This document shows, piece after piece, positions 1 through 7,071 of a DNA stretch of 8,585 nucleotides. The position numbers were made by a program, and so were the translations under genes. The stretch's first letter is position 1. Each line of letters begins with the position of its first letter. Source of the stretch: Accumulibacter sp. (GTDB taxonomy: Bacteria; Pseudomonadota; Gammaproteobacteria; Burkholderiales; Rhodocyclaceae). Where the stretch lies: NCBI GenBank assembly GCA_031274075.1, contig JAISQQ010000166.1, forward strand, positions 1 to 8,585, written 5' to 3'. The notes beneath the pieces were generated by a model, which was not told where the DNA came from, did no database searches, and saw nothing but the letters and a program-made list of their open reading frames with translations.

Positions 1-1
1 G

Positions 2-907
<906 letters not shown>

Positions 908-989
908 CCGAGGCGTTGGCAATGGCGTTTTTTACGGATTTCTTCAGGTTTTTCCCGGCAGTTGTTTTTTAATCCTTCAAGGAGGCATC

Positions 990-2252
990 ATGAAAAAGAA
1001 GCTGATGGTCACGACATTGGTAGCATTGTCCTCGCTCTGTTTCTCCACCGGCGGCCTGGCCCAGGCCAAGGAAATCCGCGTGCTGCTGGCCAACCATCCG
1101 TATGGCGAACTGCTCAAGTCGGTCATTCCGGAGTTTGAAAAGGCCAGCGGCATCAAGGTCAATTTCGAAAGCCTTCAGGAAAGCCAGTTGACCCAGAAGC
1201 TGACGACGGAATTCGCCACGAAGTCTTCGAGCGTCGACGTGTTCATGACGCGGCCGCTGCAGGAAGGGAAGATGTTCAGCAAGAATGGCTGGTACGAGAC
1301 GATCGCCAGCTACGATTTCTCCGATTACCCCAAGAGCATCATGGGGATAGCCTCGTCCGGCGGTAAACCATATCTCGTCCCGCTGGTCACCGAATGGCAG
1401 GTTCTCTATTACCGCAAGGATCTGTTCAACGCCGCCGGCGTGAAAGTGCCGGTCAACTTCACCGAACTCGAGGCCGCCGCGCAAAAGCTCAATAGCGACG
1501 ACGTGGCCGGCTTTGCCTCGCGCGGCAAGGGCGCCGCCTCGGTGACGCAATTGTCCAGCTATGTCTATAACTTTGGCGGCGGCTACCTGGACAAGGGCGT
1601 CGCGGTGTTCGATTCGCAGCCCGCGGTCGACGCCATCCGCTACTACGGCAAGCTGCTCGGCAACTACGGCCCGAAGGGCGTGACCTCGATGTCGTGGGAG
1701 AACATCATGCCGCTGTTCCAGGCGGGCAAGATCGCCATGTGGACCGACGCCTCGGTGTTCTACGGGCAGGTCGTCGATCCGGCCAAGACGCAGGTGCCGG
1801 CGGAGAACGTCGGCATCGCCAACTTCCCGGCGGGGCCGAAGACGAATTCGCCGTTCATCGTCGTCTCGTGGGGCATGGCGATCGCCAATCAGTCCAAGAA
1901 CAAGGAACTCGCGGCCAAGTTCCTGGAGTGGGCGACCAGCCAGGAACTGGCCAAGCGCGGCATGCTGTCCAACATCACTATGGCCCGCATTTCGGCCTGG
2001 CAGGACAAGGACGTGCTCGCCAAGGTGAATCCGGGACTGGTTGAAACGCAGGTCTTCGCCGCGCAGAACGGCAATCCTTTCGACCGTCCGTACATGAGCG
2101 CCGTCGGCGAAGCGCGCGATTTGATCGGCGAAGTGGTCATCGAGGCGATCAATACCAAGGGCGCTTCCCCCAATCTGGAGTCCATGGCCAAGGAACGGGC
2201 CGTCAAGGTCAACGATCTGCTCAAGGACGCCGGGGAATACGGCAAGGAGTGA
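990..2252 (+). CDS. Periplasmic sugar/polyol-type ABC substrate-binding protein (family 1)
   Basis: Ligand-capturing component of the importer, exported to the periplasm. The 420-aa product starts at the ATG at 990, which has a strong AAGGAGG ribosome site at 979-985; the frame is open further upstream, but those codons overlap the ATPase gene. Residues 1-26 form a Sec signal peptide: KKK, a hydrophobic core, and cleavage expected after AQA, giving a mature protein beginning KEIRVLLANH. The mature length and features fit the MalE/UgpB-like family 1 fold, for example YRKDLF (141-146), the aromatic/Gly-rich stretch around 190-200, FQAGKIAMWTDASV (243-256) and FLEWATSQEL (311-320). A lipobox is not convincing: the signal peptide has a cysteine at residue 17, but no small residues with the right spacing. 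The general layout (TTEFATK, then the motif before MWTDA) reminds me of mannitol/sorbitol-type binding proteins, but the ligand is inference only. Two stem-loops follow directly after the stop. Confidence 0.93.
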   Translation: MKKKLMVTTLVALSSLCFSTGGLAQAKEIRVLLANHPYGELLKSVIPEFEKASGIKVNFESLQESQLTQKLTTEFATKSSSVDVFMTRPLQEGKMFSKNGWYETIASYDFSDYPKSIMGIASSGGKPYLVPLVTEWQVLYYRKDLFNAAGVKVPVNFTELEAAAQKLNSDDVAGFASRGKGAASVTQLSSYVYNFGGGYLDKGVAVFDSQPAVDAIRYYGKLLGNYGPKGVTSMSWENIMPLFQAGKIAMWTDASVFYGQVVDPAKTQVPAENVGIANFPAGPKTNSPFIVVSWGMAIANQSKNKELAAKFLEWATSQELAKRGMLSNITMARISAWQDKDVLAKVNPGLVETQVFAAQNGNPFDRPYMSAVGEARDLIGEVVIEAINTKGASPNLESMAKERAVKVNDLLKDAGEYGKE

Positions 2253-2260
2253 GCGCTGGC

Positions 2261-2334
2261 CGGCGGCACGATTTCTGTGCCGCCGATCCGGCAAAGACCT
2301 TCTCCGCCATCCGGCTGGATAGCCGGATGGCGGA
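2261..2334 (+). promoter_or_regulatory. Two strong stem-loops just after the binding-protein stop
   Basis: The first hairpin has 9-bp perfect arms, CGGCGGCAC (2261-2269) and GTGCCGCCG (2277-2285), around a 7-base loop. The second has 14-bp perfect arms, TCCGCCATCCGGCT (2303-2316) and AGCCGGATGGCGGA (2321-2334), around the loop GGAT. Neither is followed by a T-run, so they do not look like complete intrinsic terminators. The position, after a binding-protein gene and before its permeases, matches the REP elements after malE in enteric bacteria, which protect the upstream mRNA and lower permease expression. That role here is inference. Confidence 0.6.
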
Positions 2335-2373
2335 AAGCGTGGCGAATGAACCGGAGCGTTTTCGGGTCGGGTG

Positions 2374-2409
2374 TTGACGCATTTCATCGCATGAAGCATG
2401 AACGTTCAT
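2374..2409 (+). promoter_or_regulatory. Possible internal promoter with LacI-like palindrome
   Basis: ATGAACGTTCAT at 2398-2409 is a perfect 12-bp palindrome with the central AACGTT typical of LacI/GalR-family operators. A TTGACG hexamer at 2374-2379 lies 17 bp before CATGAA (2397-2402), a poor -10 match (3 of 6) that overlaps the palindrome. Together they could be a repressible internal promoter for the two permease genes, but a chance palindrome is quite possible and no regulator gene is visible in the window. Confidence 0.22.
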
Positions 2410-2413
2410 AGCA

Positions 2414-2486
2414 CGTCGTCCCGGCGAAAGCCGGGACCCGGTTCGTTCCTCAAATTTCTGGATTCCGGCGAACCAAGGAATGACGG
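2414..2486. repeat. Degenerate small palindromic intergenic repeat with GAAA hairpin
   Basis: The left part holds a perfect 8-bp hairpin, GTCCCGGC (2418-2425), GAAA loop, GCCGGGAC (2430-2437). The right part, CTGGATTCCGG around 2459-2468 followed by GAATGACGGG, is an imperfect inverted copy of the left end (CGTCGTCCC, then GGGACCCGG). Two shorter inverted pairs sit inside: GGTTCG (2440-2445) with CGAACC (2469-2474), and TTCCT (2446-2450) with AGGAA (2476-2480). The form resembles the widespread 'CGTCATTCC...GGAATCCAG / CTGGATTCC...GGAATGACG' intergenic elements of proteobacteria, decayed at its right arm. No coding capacity. Confidence 0.55.
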
Positions 2487-2512
2487 GATGAAAACAGCCG
2501 CTGTCCGCGTTG

Positions 2513-2702
2513 GGAAGCTGTTTGCGATTTTCTCTCCGGGAGCGCGGGGCGCCCTCCCCGCTTTTGACCCGCGCCATGACACTGCCGCCGCTGTTGCGGG
2601 GCGGGCGCCCCGCGCTCCCAGGGGCGGTTCGGAGAGGCTTTCATCATAATGAGGGTGTGTAAAATACCCGTGCTCCCAAAGAGAAGATCGCAAACAGGTT
2701 CC
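2513..2702. mobile_element. MITE-like non-coding element with 36-bp imperfect terminal inverted repeats
   Basis: The left end (2513-2548, GGAAGCTGTTTGCGATTTTC...) and the reverse complement of the right end (2667-2702, GGAACCTGTTTGCGATCTTC...) match at 31 of 36 positions. Inside is a long second inverted repeat: GGGAGCGCGGGGCGCCC (2538-2554) pairs perfectly over 17 bp with 2603-2619. After one mismatch the stem continues for six more pairs (2556-2561 with 2596-2601). CTCTCC (2532-2537) also pairs with GGAGAG (2631-2636). There is no transposase and no credible ORF, so any mobility would depend on enzymes elsewhere. A further copy of the end sequence lies at 4486-4516. The element sits between two genes of one transport operon. 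Whether it is a true MITE or a large BIME-like repeat cannot be decided here; I see no obvious target-site duplication. Confidence 0.55.
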
Positions 2703-2757
2703 AAAACGCAAAACGCTCCAATGACAAACCAGGGTTTTTGATATCGGAAGGGCCGTC

Positions 2758-3636
2758 ATGTTCCAGTCCAGTTTCATCGAACGCCATCTGCGCCTGTTGT
2801 TTCCGCTGCCGGCCCTGATTTTCATCGCCTTGCTGATGATTTTCCCGATCCTCTACACCTTGTTCCTGAGCTTTACCAACTGGAACCTGACCTCCGGCGC
2901 GCCCTTGAGTTTCGTCGGCCTGCGCAGCTATGCGCGGGTGCTGACCGAATCGCGTTTTCTCGACGCGATATGGCGGACCTTTTATTTCACCTCCGTCGCG
3001 GTGGTCGCCGAAACCTTCCTCGGCGTCGCCGCCGCTCTCGTCCTGAACCGCGCGTTCGTCGGCAAGAGCGTGGCAAAACTCCTGCTGCTGCTGCCGCTGG
3101 TGGCCACGCCGGTAGCCGTGGGCATCGTCTTCAACCTCTTCTACGATCCGACCATCGGCCTGGCCAATTTCATGCTGAAGACCTTCGGCCTGCCGCAGGG
3201 CCTGTGGATTTCGAGCGCCAACTCCGTGCTGCCGTCGCTGATCATCGTCGATGTCTGGCAGTGGACGCCGATGATCACGTTGATCGTGCTGGCCGGCCTG
3301 GCGGGCCTGTCGGACGAGCCGGTGGAAGCGGCGCGGGTCGACGGCGCGAGCGAGTGGCAGATCCTGCGCCATGTGACGATTCCCATGGTGATGCCGGTGA
3401 TCCTGACGGCGATGATCCTGCGCCTGATCGACGCGCTGAAGACTTTCGACATCATTTTCGCGATGACCGGAGGCGGTCCGGGGTACGCGTCGGAAACGCT
3501 GAACATCCTCGGCTTCAAGTACAGCTTCGAATATTTCCGCATCGGGCAGGCGTCGGTCATCCTGGTGGCGCTGTTCCTGATCGTCTTCCTGTGCAGCCTG
3601 GGCATCATGAAGCTGCGCGCGTCTTCCGAAATCTGA
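2758..3636 (+). CDS. ABC transporter permease, MalF/UgpA-like (carbohydrate CUT1)
   Basis: Inner-membrane permease, one half of the translocation pore. The product is 292 aa with an ATG at 2758 preceded by GGAAGGG (2746-2752) at a 5-base spacing. Six hydrophobic segments are visible at roughly residues 14-36, 73-96, 108-128, 158-182, 209-228 and 263-285, the usual number for UgpA-type proteins (MalF itself is longer). The cytoplasmic EAA loop that docks on the ATPase is clear: EPVEAARVDGASEWQILRHV, residues 187-206, followed by TIPMVMP. The segment FDIIFAMTGGGPGYASETL (230-248) is also characteristic of this family. It ends 16 bp before the next permease start, implying tight co-expression with it. 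It is separated from the binding-protein gene by about 505 bp of stem-loops and repeats, so it may be expressed at a lower level or from its own promoter. Confidence 0.95.
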   Translation: MFQSSFIERHLRLLFPLPALIFIALLMIFPILYTLFLSFTNWNLTSGAPLSFVGLRSYARVLTESRFLDAIWRTFYFTSVAVVAETFLGVAAALVLNRAFVGKSVAKLLLLLPLVATPVAVGIVFNLFYDPTIGLANFMLKTFGLPQGLWISSANSVLPSLIIVDVWQWTPMITLIVLAGLAGLSDEPVEAARVDGASEWQILRHVTIPMVMPVILTAMILRLIDALKTFDIIFAMTGGGPGYASETLNILGFKYSFEYFRIGQASVILVALFLIVFLCSLGIMKLRASSEI

Positions 3637-3652
3637 GGGCATGGAGCCTGGA

Positions 3653-4471
3653 ATGAAAAACAACAAACTGCTCGCCAACGCGCTGTTCTACCTCCTGGTG
3701 CTGATCATGGCGCTGGTGGTGATCTTCCCCTTCCTGTGGATGCTCTCTTCGTCCTTCAAGACGCAGGTGGACATCATTTCGTGGCCGCCGAAGCTGTGGT
3801 TCGAACCGACGCTGCAAAACTACGCGCGGGTGTTCGAGGAACAGGATTTCCTCCAGTATTTCATCAATTCGACGATCGTCGGCGGCCTGGCGGTAGTCTT
3901 TTCACTGCTGCTGGGCCTGCCGGCGGCCTATACGATCTCGCGCTACACGCAGAAGAAGCTGGCGATCTTCATCCTGCTGGCGCGCCTGATGCCGGGGATT
4001 TCCTTCCTGATGCCGTGGTACATCATCTTCTCGCGCCTCAACCTGATGGACAGCTATGTGGCTCTGGTTCTGAGCCATATGCTGATCGCCCTGCCGATCG
4101 TGGTCTGGATCATGGCCTCGTATTTCAACTCGATCCCGTGCGAGATGGAAGAATCGGCCATGGTCGACGGGGCGACGCGCCAGTACGCCTTCCTCAAGAT
4201 CATCCTGCCGCTTTCCGGACCGGGCATCATCACCGCGACGACGCTGTCGTTCATCTTCTCCTGGAACAACTTCATGTTCTCGCAGGTGTTGAGCATGGAA
4301 AAAACGAAGACGCTGCCGATCGCGGTCTACAACTTCGTCTCCTACGCCGAGGTCGACTGGGGCGGCGTCATGGCCGCCGCCGTCGCCATCATGGCCCCCG
4401 CCATCGTCCTCACCATGATCTTCCAGAAATACGTCGTCAAGGGCCTCACCATGGGCGCCGTCAAGGGCTGA
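3653..4471 (+). CDS. ABC transporter permease, MalG/UgpE-like (carbohydrate CUT1)
   Basis: Second inner-membrane permease, partner of the one upstream. I place the start at the ATG at 3653 (272 aa, MKNNKLLANA) because GGAG at 3643-3646 lies 6 bases before it. The in-frame ATG at 3641 would add only four residues and has a purine-rich stretch just one base away, too close to serve. Six hydrophobic segments lie near residues 8-31, 72-96, 103-125, 136-157, 191-207 and 240-259. The EAA loop, EMEESAMVDGATRQYAFLKI (164-183) followed by LPLSGPG, is intact. The protein ends KGLTMGAVKG, the conserved tail of MalG-type permeases. This is the last gene of the transport operon on this strand. The next 310 bp hold repeats, and no classical terminator is evident directly after the stop. 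Confidence 0.95.
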   Translation: MKNNKLLANALFYLLVLIMALVVIFPFLWMLSSSFKTQVDIISWPPKLWFEPTLQNYARVFEEQDFLQYFINSTIVGGLAVVFSLLLGLPAAYTISRYTQKKLAIFILLARLMPGISFLMPWYIIFSRLNLMDSYVALVLSHMLIALPIVVWIMASYFNSIPCEMEESAMVDGATRQYAFLKIILPLSGPGIITATTLSFIFSWNNFMFSQVLSMEKTKTLPIAVYNFVSYAEVDWGGVMAAAVAIMAPAIVLTMIFQKYVVKGLTMGAVKG

Positions 4472-4485
4472 TCCCAATTCGCATC

Positions 4486-4516
4486 AGACCTGTTTGCGAT
4501 CTTCTCTGGGAGCGAG
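4486..4516 (+). repeat. Further copy of the MITE-like terminal repeat (solo end)
   Basis: The 19 bases CCTGTTTGCGATCTTCTCT at 4489-4507 are identical to the reverse complement of the right end of the 2513-2702 element, and GGGAGCG continues the match after a 2-base gap. It lies 14 bp after the last permease gene, as the same family lies after the binding-protein gene. No matching inverted partner is obvious downstream, although GGGGAGCGCGGGGCAC at 4753-4768 resembles the inner part of the left end. Confidence 0.6.
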
Positions 4517-4533
4517 GATATCCGGCCCTGGCA

Positions 4534-4690
4534 TTGGCGCACCCCGTAGGGCGGGAAAGCGCAGCGCCTCCCGCCGGTCGTTCTCTCCGGCGGCGCAGCC
4601 GCTTCTATTATTCTGCGGCCCATGAATCGTGCGGCGCATTGCGCCGTAAAAAGGATCGGCGAGAGGCGCTATGCTTTCCCGCCCTACCGA
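4534..4690. repeat. Head-to-head pair of REP-like repeats (BIME-like)
   Basis: One copy lies on the minus strand (core 4534-4579) and one on the plus strand (about 4624-4688). The two are joined by GTAGGGCGGGAAAGC (4546-4560), which is perfectly inverted at 4673-4687 (15 bp). The minus copy matches the reverse complement of 7026-7071 at 44 of 46 bases. The plus copy shares GAATCGTGCGGCGC with 6996-7009, keeps the same 30-base spacing to the core, and matches the core less well (about 30 of 34 against the 4534-4579 copy). It contains the hairpin CGGCGC-ATT-GCGCCG (4632-4646). Cores of the form GGCGGRAAAGCGC...GCGCCTCCCGCC are self-complementary and could form a large cruciform or hairpin between the converging transporter and peptidase genes. 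A transcription-terminating role is possible but unproven. Together with 4486-4516 this accounts for most of the gene-free stretch 4472-4784. Confidence 0.75.
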
Positions 4691-4784
4691 ACCGTCGCTG
4701 TTTTCACGTACACCGATCGACTTTAGGTTCATGGAGAGAGTGCGATGGCCCTGGGGAGCGCGGGGCACATGGGCGCTTCAGTCA

Positions 4785-6818
4785 TCAGTCATTCTGGAAG
4801 GCGGGAGAACGGGCGAAAGCGTCCAGCTGCGCTTTCAGCTTTTCGCCGCCGCGCATCTGCGGCAGGGAGGGGGTGTGGCCCGCGGCCTGTTCCCGTTCGG
4901 CGATGCGGGTGGCGGCGAGTTCGAAAGCCTCGGTGAAGGAACGTGTCTGGCGCAGCGCTTCATCGAAATAGGCGCGGCCAAAATCGGTCCATTCATTGCG
5001 GTCGCTGCAACCGAAAGAATTGCGATCCGCCGCCGAGGCGGTGATGACCAGCGTGTAATCGTCCTCCAGCGCCGGGACGAAACCGCCCGAATAGCACGCC
5101 GAGACGACCAGCACCCGGCGCTTGATCCCGGCCTTGTCCAAAGCCTGGCGCAGCATCGGCGGGGTGATGTCGGAGAACGAAAACGGCCAGAACGAGAGGG
5201 AAAAGCGATGATCCCTGGAACCGTGGGAGGTCATGAACAGGAACAGCAAATCTTCCTCGCCGTTCATCCGCTGGCCGATGCGGGTCAAGGCCTGTTGCAG
5301 GGATTCGTGATTGGCGACCGGCAGGGAATCGATGCTTGCCACGTTGTTGACCAGCACCAGCGAACGTCCCTGGGTCTGGAAACGCTCATGGAACAGTTGC
5401 TCGACGGACTGCGTTTCGCGCAAAAAGACATTCTGGTGACCGTCTCCGCCGACGCCGAGGAAGAAGATTTCCGCCTCGCCGGGGCGCCCGTCCTGGACGC
5501 GGTCCAGATGCTCGGCCAGCAAGCGGGGCTGACCGTACAAGACGTCTTCGTTCAGCTTCACCCAGGAACCGTCATCGTCGTCGTCATCGGAGCTGTCGGC
5601 ATACCAGAGCATGGGGGCTTGCGCGTGCAGCGAGAAAGCCGTGCTCAGCGCGATGGCCACGAACATCAGCCCGAGGTTGGTTTTCAGGCGGCCCGGCTCG
5701 CCAAGCGTCACGCTTTGCCGAAGGCCGGCCAGCATGAACCACAAGCCCGGCACACTGCCGTAAATAATCAGGAAGGAGCGCGCGGCGTCGCTTTCGGTCA
5801 GGTCAAGCTCGAGCCATTTTGTGAACAGAGCGCCTTCCAGCCACCAGTAATTCAGGGGCAACAGCAAAAGCAGCCAGTTCAGCGCCATCAGCACGCGGGC
5901 GCCCTCCCGCCAGAAGTTTTCCTGCCGTTCGGCGCGCATCAGCATGGCCAGCCCGGTAATCACGGCAATCGTGGCGAACGGCGAAAGCACCCGCGCCAGG
6001 TTGTAGTAGACGAGCGATCCGGGGTGGCCTTTCGCGGCAATTTCCAGCCCCAGGGTGATCAGGAAAAAGAGCGGGATCGGCAGGATCAGTTTGATGACGC
6101 CGGGCTCGAACGCGGCGGGCCGGGGAAGGCGAAAGGTGAAAACGCGCCATAGTGAGCCAAGCCCGGAGGCAAGACGCCCTGGCCAGCGCGCCCCGGCCGG
6201 CGGCGCGGGCGTTGCGGCCGCGTCTTGCGCGGACGCGGAGCAGGCAGGCGCCGCGCCTGTTTCCGGGGAGGCGGGGTCGTTTGTCTCCGATGGCGGCATC
6301 GCGCCCCGGCCCATGCCTGTCTTCAGGGCGTCGAGAAAGTCCTGGCGTTGGGCCGCGTCGGCAAAGGCGGTCTCGGGAACAGGAAGAATCTGCTTGACGG
6401 GACCGATGATGACGGCGAGCCAGCCGGGGTTTTCCTCGACGCCGGTCACGCCCGGCCAGGAGAAGCGCGTTTCGGCAAGGGCCGCGTGGCTCTCCAGCTC
6501 CAGCCCCGCGGCGGAAAGCGTCAGACGGCATTCGCCCAGGCATTCCGTGTAGGCCAAGGCGCATTTGCGCGCCACCAGCCAACTGTGCAAGGAAATCCAA
6601 ACGGAATACAAGAGCACGCAAGCGCCTAGCAGGACAACAGACGCCGTTCCGCCGCGGACGTTGGCGTAGGCGAGCAGCACGAGTAAAACCATGACAAAGC
6701 CCACCAGCGACAACGATTCATTCCTGGACGGCTTCGCCACCCAATTTCGGTTGCTGAGGGACTGGGCCGCGCGCCATATTTTCGGCGTCAGGCGGTATCG
6801 AATCGTGAGCGGGGTCAT
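4785..6818 (-). CDS. Membrane-anchored C13-family (legumain/caspase-fold) cysteine peptidase with N-terminal YcxB-like region
   Basis: Predicted 677-aa membrane protein whose C-terminal third is a C13-type cysteine peptidase. Catalytic motifs: FMTSHGSRDHR (His532) and VLVVSACYSGGF (Cys575), 43 residues apart, close to the His-Cys spacing of legumain and GPI8. A conserved-looking ITASAADRNSFGCSDRNEWT follows (592-611). Residues 1-165 look like a YcxB-like region: two helices (about 38-55 and 59-78), then a beta-rich part ending ILPVPETAFADAAQRQDFLDAL. A low-complexity Ala/Pro linker (about 172-215) leads to further hydrophobic helices near 241-261, 278-296, 310-325, 345-366 and 380-398. An acidic linker with six consecutive Asp (411-416) then precedes the peptidase. 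With about seven helices and a basic N-terminus, the peptidase would face the periplasm (inference). Start chosen at 6818: a candidate extended -10 lies at 6861-6869, and the longer in-frame ATG at 6932 is upstream of it. No clear ribosome site supports either. Substrate unknown; divergent from the VWA gene. Confidence 0.85.
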   Translation of the reverse strand: MTPLTIRYRLTPKIWRAAQSLSNRNWVAKPSRNESLSLVGFVMVLLVLLAYANVRGGTASVVLLGACVLLYSVWISLHSWLVARKCALAYTECLGECRLTLSAAGLELESHAALAETRFSWPGVTGVEENPGWLAVIIGPVKQILPVPETAFADAAQRQDFLDALKTGMGRGAMPPSETNDPASPETGAAPACSASAQDAAATPAPPAGARWPGRLASGLGSLWRVFTFRLPRPAAFEPGVIKLILPIPLFFLITLGLEIAAKGHPGSLVYYNLARVLSPFATIAVITGLAMLMRAERQENFWREGARVLMALNWLLLLLPLNYWWLEGALFTKWLELDLTESDAARSFLIIYGSVPGLWFMLAGLRQSVTLGEPGRLKTNLGLMFVAIALSTAFSLHAQAPMLWYADSSDDDDDDGSWVKLNEDVLYGQPRLLAEHLDRVQDGRPGEAEIFFLGVGGDGHQNVFLRETQSVEQLFHERFQTQGRSLVLVNNVASIDSLPVANHESLQQALTRIGQRMNGEEDLLFLFMTSHGSRDHRFSLSFWPFSFSDITPPMLRQALDKAGIKRRVLVVSACYSGGFVPALEDDYTLVITASAADRNSFGCSDRNEWTDFGRAYFDEALRQTRSFTEAFELAATRIAEREQAAGHTPSLPQMRGGEKLKAQLDAFARSPAFQND

Positions 6819-6860
6819 GGGCGTCGTCGATCGGGCGGCATCGTGGGGCGTAATGCCTCG

Positions 6861-6869
6861 ATCATAGCA
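6861..6869 (-). promoter_or_regulatory. Candidate extended -10 promoter of the C13 peptidase gene
   Basis: On the minus strand the sequence TGCTATGAT (TG-N-TATGAT, with TATGAT at 6861-6866) matches an extended -10 element in 5 of 6 hexamer positions plus the TG. No good -35 lies at the standard distance: a TTGACT occurs about 27 bases upstream, which is too far. Transcription would begin near 6853-6855, leaving about 35 nt before the ATG at 6818. This is the main argument for that start. In the opposite direction, TGC-TTAAAT at 7198-7206 is a much weaker candidate for the VWA gene. Confidence 0.35.
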
Positions 6870-6923
6870 TGCGGCTTGATTGGGCCTGGTCCAAGTCAAA
6901 AACCACCGGCGGAACCGGGAGCT

Positions 6924-6938
6924 TGACTCCATGAGTCA
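6924..6938. promoter_or_regulatory. Perfect 6+3+6 palindrome between divergent genes
   Basis: TGACTC-CAT-GAGTCA is a perfect inverted repeat with a 3-base centre. It lies about 60 bp upstream of the candidate -10 of the peptidase gene and directly abuts the repeat copy that begins at 6938. It could be an operator for a dimeric regulator of the divergent pair, or simply the edge of the repeat element. Nothing in the window decides between these. Confidence 0.25.
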
Positions 6939-6981
6939 CCGGGCGCGAAGCGCCCGCAAATACCACTTTCCTCTGTCATCT
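6938..6981 (+). repeat. Hairpin repeat, left copy flanking the VWA gene
   Basis: ACCGGGCGC...GCGCCCGCAAATA, then a pyrimidine-rich CTCTGTC stretch, matches 8440-8483 in the same orientation at about 36 of 44 positions. It contains the hairpin GGGCGC-GAA-GCGCCC (6941-6955). Three of the eight differences are the loop itself, which reads TTC in the other copy. Confidence 0.65.
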
Positions 6982-6995
6982 ATTCGATGGCCTTT

Positions 6996-7071
6996 GAATC
7001 GTGCGGCGCGTCGCGCCGGGATGGGGACCGGCGGGAGGCGCCGCGCTTTTCCGCCCTACGGGGTGCGCCAA
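6996..7071 (+). repeat. REP-like repeat, third copy (GGCGGGAGGCGC family)
   Basis: The core at 7026-7071 is the reverse complement of 4534-4579 with only two differences in 46 bases. The leading part, GAATCGTGCGGCGC (6996-7009), is identical to 4624-4637 and holds the hairpin CGGCGC-GTC-GCGCCG (7004-7018). Three copies on the two sides of the peptidase gene show that this is a dispersed family. The remaining bases up to the VWA start (7072-7266) show nothing I can identify beyond the weak promoter candidate near 7198-7206. Confidence 0.75.

Noticed and set aside
908..989. Terminator or promoter between ATPase and binding-protein genes
   Set aside because: T-rich runs are present, but no GC stem precedes them and no convincing -35/-10 pair is seen, so the two genes are treated as one operon.
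969..2399. 476-codon open frame on the minus strand opposite the binding-protein gene
   Set aside because: It lies antisense to a well-supported gene with a signal peptide and a strong ribosome site. Its own product is rich in Arg, His and Gly without recognisable motifs, as expected from a high-GC shadow frame.
2644..3678. 344-codon open frame on the minus strand opposite the first permease
   Set aside because: The product is low-complexity (Gln/Arg/Asp/His) with no domain, and the frame runs opposite a permease with a clear EAA loop. Its N-terminal part reads through the repeat element.
3736..4971. 411-codon plus-strand frame overlapping the second permease and the repeat region
   Set aside because: Out of frame with the permease, Arg/His/Pro-rich, and continuing through repeats into the end of the peptidase gene; a shadow frame.
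4671..6152. 493-codon plus-strand frame opposite the C13 peptidase
   Set aside because: The peptidase frame on the other strand has catalytic motifs and membrane helices. The plus-strand product is a Gln/Gly/Arg-rich antisense shadow.
6819..6932. N-terminal extension of the peptidase from the ATG at 6932 (38 extra residues)
   Set aside because: The extra residues show no domain or signal peptide, no ribosome site precedes that ATG, and the best promoter candidate lies downstream of it.
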